The notes under the pieces: generated by a model
What the model saw: the letters and a program-made list of their open reading frames with translations, nothing else
The model's database searches: none
Told to the model about the DNA's origin: nothing
Made by a program: the position numbers and the translations under genes
Shown: positions 60,458-64,000 of the stretch, piece after piece
How positions within the stretch are numbered: the first letter of the stretch is position 1
Layout: every line of letters starts with the position of its first letter
DNA from: Bacillus sp. FJAT-28004
GTDB lineage: Bacteria > Bacillota > Bacilli > Paenibacillales > Paenibacillaceae
Length of the DNA: 64,000 bases
Direction of reading: 5' to 3'
Assembly (NCBI RefSeq): GCF_001280845.1
Contig: NZ_LGHP01000001.1
Span: forward strand, 4,683,383-4,747,382

Positions 60458-61426
60458 ATGAAGATGGAAAACGCCAAAAAGCTTCGTTTTCGCAAAGACG
60501 GCACTTTTACAATTGTTCAGTTCACAGATATTCATTGGCAGGACGGATCGGACTTAGATTTGCGTTCCAAGGCTGCGATGGAGCTTGTACTTGAGGCTGA
60601 ACAACCGGATTTTGTCATGTTTACAGGAGATGTAATTTATACGGGCAGAGATTCAGACGGGGCAGTCTTATGCCAAGATCCGCTTCAAGCCTTTCGCGAT
60701 GCGGTTGCCGCTGCCGAGCAGCGAGGCATTCCATGGGGAATCGTATTCGGCAATCATGATACGGAGAACGATATTACCCGCGATGAGCTGATGGGCGAGG
60801 TGCTAAAGCACGCTCACACGTTTGCCGAACCGGGACCGCGAGATATCCATGGCACAGGCAACTACGCGTTACCTGTACTCGGAGCCAACAACGATCAAGC
60901 GGCAGCTATGCTTTACTGCCTAGACTCCGGTGATTATTCCAAGCTGCCGGGAGTTCCCGGCTACGATTGGATTCAGCATGATCAAGTGCAGTGGTACATG
61001 GAGCAATCCAAGAAGTGGAATGCTGTTCAGCAGGGCACAGCATTGCCAGCCATCGCATTCTTTCACATCCCTCTGCCTGAATATCAAGAAGTGTGGGACC
61101 GGGAAGTGTGCTATGGCCATAAGCATGAGGGGGTATGCGCCGCGCGGACGCAAGCCGGTTTCTTCTCGGCGATGCTGGCACAGGGAGACGTGATGGCAAC
61201 GTTCTGCGGCCATGATCACACGAATGATTATTGGGGAGAGCTCTACGGGATTCGTCTCTATTACGGACGAGCAACAGGGTTCAATACTTACGGCAAGGAA
61301 GGTTTCCCGCGAGGCGCCCGCGTTATCCGCTTGATCGAAAACGAACGGAAAGTGGAATCATGGCTGCGTCTTGATGACGGCTCGGTCGCCTTGCAGCAGC
61401 CGGAGCACCGGCCAGAAATCGTTTAA
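60458..61426 (+). CDS. Calcineurin-like metallophosphoesterase
   Basis: The 322-residue cytoplasmic enzyme has the five metal-binding blocks TDIHWQDG (DxH), FTGDVIYTG (GD), GIVFGNHDTEN (GNHD), AFFHIPLPEY (H) and FCGHDHTND (GHxH). It resembles the Dcr2/PAP28-like purple-phosphatase branch. It probably cleaves a phosphate mono- or diester taken up or made by its neighbours; the real substrate is not deducible. GGAGAGGGAG lies ahead of the ATG. Confidence 0.9.
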   Translation: MKMENAKKLRFRKDGTFTIVQFTDIHWQDGSDLDLRSKAAMELVLEAEQPDFVMFTGDVIYTGRDSDGAVLCQDPLQAFRDAVAAAEQRGIPWGIVFGNHDTENDITRDELMGEVLKHAHTFAEPGPRDIHGTGNYALPVLGANNDQAAAMLYCLDSGDYSKLPGVPGYDWIQHDQVQWYMEQSKKWNAVQQGTALPAIAFFHIPLPEYQEVWDREVCYGHKHEGVCAARTQAGFFSAMLAQGDVMATFCGHDHTNDYWGELYGIRLYYGRATGFNTYGKEGFPRGARVIRLIENERKVESWLRLDDGSVALQQPEHRPEIV

Positions 61427-61460
61427 TACAAGCACTTATAATTAAATAGCCCGAAGAAGC

Positions 61461-61506
61461 AAAGATGTCTCGAATATTCTTAGGAATGCGGGGCATCTTT
61501 TTTTTG
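61461..61506 (+). terminator. Terminator after the metallophosphoesterase gene
   Basis: AAAGATG and CATCTTT pair at the ends of an imperfect hairpin, followed by TTTTTG. Confidence 0.7.
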
Positions 61507-61780
61507 TGGAAAAAATTTCTGTCCATGTTCTCGTAGAGGAATTTCTGGGTCTCGGGCCGAAGCCTATGAGGTTGAAATAAGGCGGCGCAGCAGCATTGTT
61601 TAAAGGTTTTCTACAAAAAAGGATATCATGTAAAGAATCGTAAATCGCTGTTTGTACAGAAATGAATACGGTTATTGCAATTGAAAATGTACGGGGCTGT
61701 TATTATCCATTAAATTGGGACTAGGGCGAGCCGGCAACTGGCAAACGTCTTATAAATAAATTCGTAAAGGGGAGTCACGC
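61507..61780. other. Leader region of the sugar ABC transporter
   Basis: The gap is mostly unremarkable. A GGGGAG Shine-Dalgarno site lies close ahead of the solute-binding protein gene. I could not assign a convincing promoter, cre site or riboswitch. Confidence 0.3.
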
Positions 61781-63430
61781 ATGAAAAAAAGTATATTTAC
61801 TAGAATTGCTCTGCTGCTTGCCATCGTATTGATGTTCGGAGGAATTGCAACGGCTTGTTCCAGCGGCAAGACTGAACAACCCGCTAATAACGCGGCATCC
61901 GGCAACGGAACGAAAGAAAATGCGGGGAAAGAAGAAAAATCGGATGAACCTGTGCAACTAAAGCTCTGGCATCCTTTAAATCCTAATGCGCAAGCCGTCG
62001 TTCAAAGCTTAAGCGATGTAGCAATGGTGCAGGAATGGGAGAAAAAGACGAATGTGAAATTCGACTTTGAACATCCGACGGGCACGGGTGCCGATGCTCA
62101 GCAGCAATTCGGCGTGATGGTAGCTTCCAATGTACTTCCGGACTTGATTGTGTGGAACATGTCCAACTTCCAAGGCGGTCCAGCCAAGCTGTATCAGGAT
62201 GGAACGATCGTTAAATTAAACGATCTTATTGATCAGCACGCACCGAATTTGAAAAAAATTCTCGAGGAAAATCCGCTTATCGCCAAGCAAATTAAAGCCG
62301 ACAACGGGGATATTTACGTATTCCCTAACCTGAAGGTTGGCGATCACGGCAAGTATAAAACGTTCTCCGGCCAGATGATACGCAAGGACTGGCTCGATGA
62401 GCTGGGCTTGCAGCTGCCTGAAACGATCGATGAATGGGAACTCGTTCTAAAAACGATTAAAGAGAAAAAAGGTGTCATTCCATATACGTCCGAAAAAGAC
62501 ATGCTTCTAGGATCAAAAAGCTCGATGGACTTCATCGGGGCATACGGCATCGGCAAAGATTTTTATCTGAACGGCGACAAAATCCAGTATGGGCCGCTTC
62601 AACCAGCATTTAAAGACTACTTGGCGCGTATGCAAAAATGGTATCAAGAAGGTCTGATTGATCCGGACTATGCTTCCAACGACAACAAAGCGAAGGAAGC
62701 GAAGATCACTTCAGGCAAAGCAGCCGCTACCTTCGGTTACATTGGCGGCAGCATGGGCGCATGGCTTCCTTCCTTGCAGCAGGCGGATCCGAAGGCGATG
62801 CTTTCCGCCGTTCAATATCCGGTGCTGAATAAAGGAGATGAGCCTAAATTCACGGAAACCGGCTGGGATTACAGCAATACGGGAGCTGTTATCACAAGCG
62901 CGAACAAAAATCCGGAAGCTACGATCAAGGCGCTTGATTATTTGTTCAGCGAAGAAGGGGCTATGCTGAAAAACTTCGGTATTGACGGCACAACGTATAC
63001 GCTGGTGGACGGCCAGCCTAAATTTACAGATTTGATCATGAAAAATCCGGACGGACTGCCGATCGGCCAGGCAATGGCGAAAAACTTCATTGCGAACTAT
63101 CCGTTCCCGGGTCCGGACGATGACCGTTATAACGACCAATACTATTCGCTCGACGCCCAGAAGGAAGCAGTAAAAGCGTATGCCAAATTCGCGAAAAACT
63201 CTGCCTCTGTTCTCATTCCTCCCGTTTCCTTAACGCCGGAGGAAGCAAGCGAATTTAGCAAAATTATGACGGATGTGGATACGTATCGCTCAGAGATCGT
63301 CACGAAACTAATTATGGGCACCTCTAGTTTGGACAGCTTCGATAAAGCGATCGAGCAGTTTAAGAAAATGGGAATCGAGCGCGCGATAGAAATTCAACAA
63401 GCCGCTTTCGACCGTTTCATCAAACGTTAA
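61781..63430 (+). CDS. Extracellular solute-binding lipoprotein, LplA-type
   Basis: The 549-residue lipoprotein has a signal peptide ending in lipobox TAC (Cys about 26) and a Lys/Glu/Asn-rich linker. A family 1 solute-binding domain of the large LplA/YtcQ kind follows (LKLWHPLNPNAQAVVQSLSDV, WEKKTNVKFDFEHPTG, IVKLNDLIDQHAPNLKKI, RKDWLDELGLQLPETIDEW). Such proteins bind oligosaccharides, including uronides and plant-cell-wall fragments, in Paenibacillus. The permease gene starts 74 bases on. Confidence 0.93.
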   Translation: MKKSIFTRIALLLAIVLMFGGIATACSSGKTEQPANNAASGNGTKENAGKEEKSDEPVQLKLWHPLNPNAQAVVQSLSDVAMVQEWEKKTNVKFDFEHPTGTGADAQQQFGVMVASNVLPDLIVWNMSNFQGGPAKLYQDGTIVKLNDLIDQHAPNLKKILEENPLIAKQIKADNGDIYVFPNLKVGDHGKYKTFSGQMIRKDWLDELGLQLPETIDEWELVLKTIKEKKGVIPYTSEKDMLLGSKSSMDFIGAYGIGKDFYLNGDKIQYGPLQPAFKDYLARMQKWYQEGLIDPDYASNDNKAKEAKITSGKAAATFGYIGGSMGAWLPSLQQADPKAMLSAVQYPVLNKGDEPKFTETGWDYSNTGAVITSANKNPEATIKALDYLFSEEGAMLKNFGIDGTTYTLVDGQPKFTDLIMKNPDGLPIGQAMAKNFIANYPFPGPDDDRYNDQYYSLDAQKEAVKAYAKFAKNSASVLIPPVSLTPEEASEFSKIMTDVDTYRSEIVTKLIMGTSSLDSFDKAIEQFKKMGIERAIEIQQAAFDRFIKR

Positions 63431-63438
63431 ACCGATTG

Positions 63439-63467
63439 AAGGAAGGGGGGACACACTCCCCTTCCTT
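63439..63467 (+). terminator. Intercistronic hairpin between binding protein and permease
   Basis: AAGGAAGGGG and CCCCTTCCTT form a 10-bp perfect stem with only a short T tract (TTAAAAAT). It is probably a partial terminator or mRNA stabiliser giving more binding protein than permease, a common arrangement in such operons. Confidence 0.65.
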
Positions 63468-63504
63468 TAAAAATCAATCTCGGTGGAAAGAGAGTGCACC
63501 TGCG

Positions 63505-64000
63505 ATGATGAGAAAACTAGCTAACGATCTTGTGAGAAATAAAGCCATCTATTTTATGGTGCTGCCTGTCGTTCTGTATTATTTTATATTCAAATATCTT
63601 CCGATGTACGGTTCAATTATTGCGTTTAAGGATTTCAGCATTGCCAAGGGGGTATGGGGAAGCCCTTGGGTTGGCCTTGATAATTTCAAGGACTTTTTTG
63701 ACAGCATCTACTTTTGGCGGGTGCTGCGCAATACGCTGCTGCTAAGCTTCTATCAGCTCTTATTCGGTTTTCCAGCGCCGATTATTCTTGCCATTTTACT
63801 CAATGAGATCCGTTTGAAGCTGTTCAAAAACGTCGTTCAAACGGTCGTCTATTTGCCTCACTTTGTATCGCTCATTGTCATTTGCGGACTCATTCTCGAT
63901 TTTACGAATCGCGACGGGATCATCAGCACGATGATCGAATTTTTCGGGGGCGAACGCACGACTTTGCTAGGTGATGCCGCCAATTTTCGATTTATTTATG
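63505..64000 (+). CDS. Sugar ABC transporter permease, LplB-type, 5' part
   Basis: The open frame runs off the right edge after 165 codons. It reads MMRKLANDLVRNKAIYFMVLPVV, then FKYLPMYGSIIAFKDFSIAKG, WVGLDNFKDFF, FWRVLRNTLLLSFYQL, PAPIILAILLNEI and VYLPHFVSLIVICGLI, the start of an LplB/UgpA-type binding-protein-dependent permease with its first three or four membrane segments. It is expected to be followed by an LplC-type permease. Adjacent ATGs at 63505 and 63508 leave the start uncertain by one codon. Confidence 0.9.
   Translation, partial: MMRKLANDLVRNKAIYFMVLPVVLYYFIFKYLPMYGSIIAFKDFSIAKGVWGSPWVGLDNFKDFFDSIYFWRVLRNTLLLSFYQLLFGFPAPIILAILLNEIRLKLFKNVVQTVVYLPHFVSLIVICGLILDFTNRDGIISTMIEFFGGERTTLLGDAANFRFIY

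Overview
The window reads as chromosomal DNA of a Paenibacillus-like, endospore-forming Firmicute of intermediate GC. The evidence is the gene content (UPF0154/YneF protein, YgaC/NtdP-type DUF402 protein, UvsE, LCP protein, KinB-like kinase, GsaB-type HemL, PxpABC, Lpl-type sugar ABC transporter), strong GGAGG Shine-Dalgarno sites with frequent GTG and TTG starts, and dense intrinsic terminators. No rRNA, tRNA, CRISPR array, transposase or integrase gene was recognised. All calls come from reading the sequence; no database search was run.

Layout. 1-3.9 kb: the edge of a Gly/Pro-rich protein gene, a MORN-repeat protein, a P-loop kinase, sodA and a GNAT acetyltransferase. 3.9-8.4 kb: a co-directional run ntdP-lepB-rnhA-queG-ogt, then a YneF-like protein and folE. 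8.4-11.7 kb: a long SOD-domain protein and a membrane-anchored hydrolase on the minus strand, then an IclR regulator. 11.7-12.7 kb: a gene-free stretch of long direct repeats. 12.7-24.9 kb: aconitase (minus), a secreted-amidase-like protein, ddl, a possibly structured gap, an unknown small gene with uvsE, a TauE-type exporter, an inositol-phosphatase-type enzyme, an Rrf2/TrxR-like pair and a lipoprotein sugar dehydrogenase. 24.9-33.9 kb: hemL and an LCP protein (minus), an ABC-2 exporter trio, a Bcp peroxiredoxin and metNIQ. 34-40.8 kb: a polysaccharide deacetylase and a MoxR/DUF58/transglutaminase cluster. 41.1-45.7 kb: guaA and a short AT-rich island at its 3' end. 45.8-54 kb: CPBP protease/PadR pair, an AraC/GlcNAc-kinase-like/GH4 sugar cluster, and a Fur-box siderophore uptake operon. 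54-58.5 kb: a guanine-class purine riboswitch with an NCS2 purine permease, then pxpABC. 58.6-64 kb: DeoR regulator, EamA transporter, metallophosphoesterase and the start of an Lpl-type sugar ABC transporter.

The most unusual items are not genes. (1) A 24-bp stretch at the guaA stop codon recurs with one mismatch 2.98 kb downstream, in front of what looks like the displaced original guaA terminator; the interval is AT-rich and looks like a small integrative element or remnant without an integrase. (2) A 40-bp leader element, present as tandem pairs directly upstream of rnhA and of the AraC regulator, has an 8-bp stem with a compensatory base-pair change and an invariant ATGCTTACGAAGTAG. (3) A 177-178-bp element made of four 21-bp units (two forward, two inverted) occurs three times with almost identical spacing. 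(4) A 390-bp gap before the uvsE pair holds several strong hairpins and may be an unrecognised structured RNA. Several perfect palindromes overlap promoters (metNIQ, yneF-like, Rrf2/dehydrogenase, PadR).
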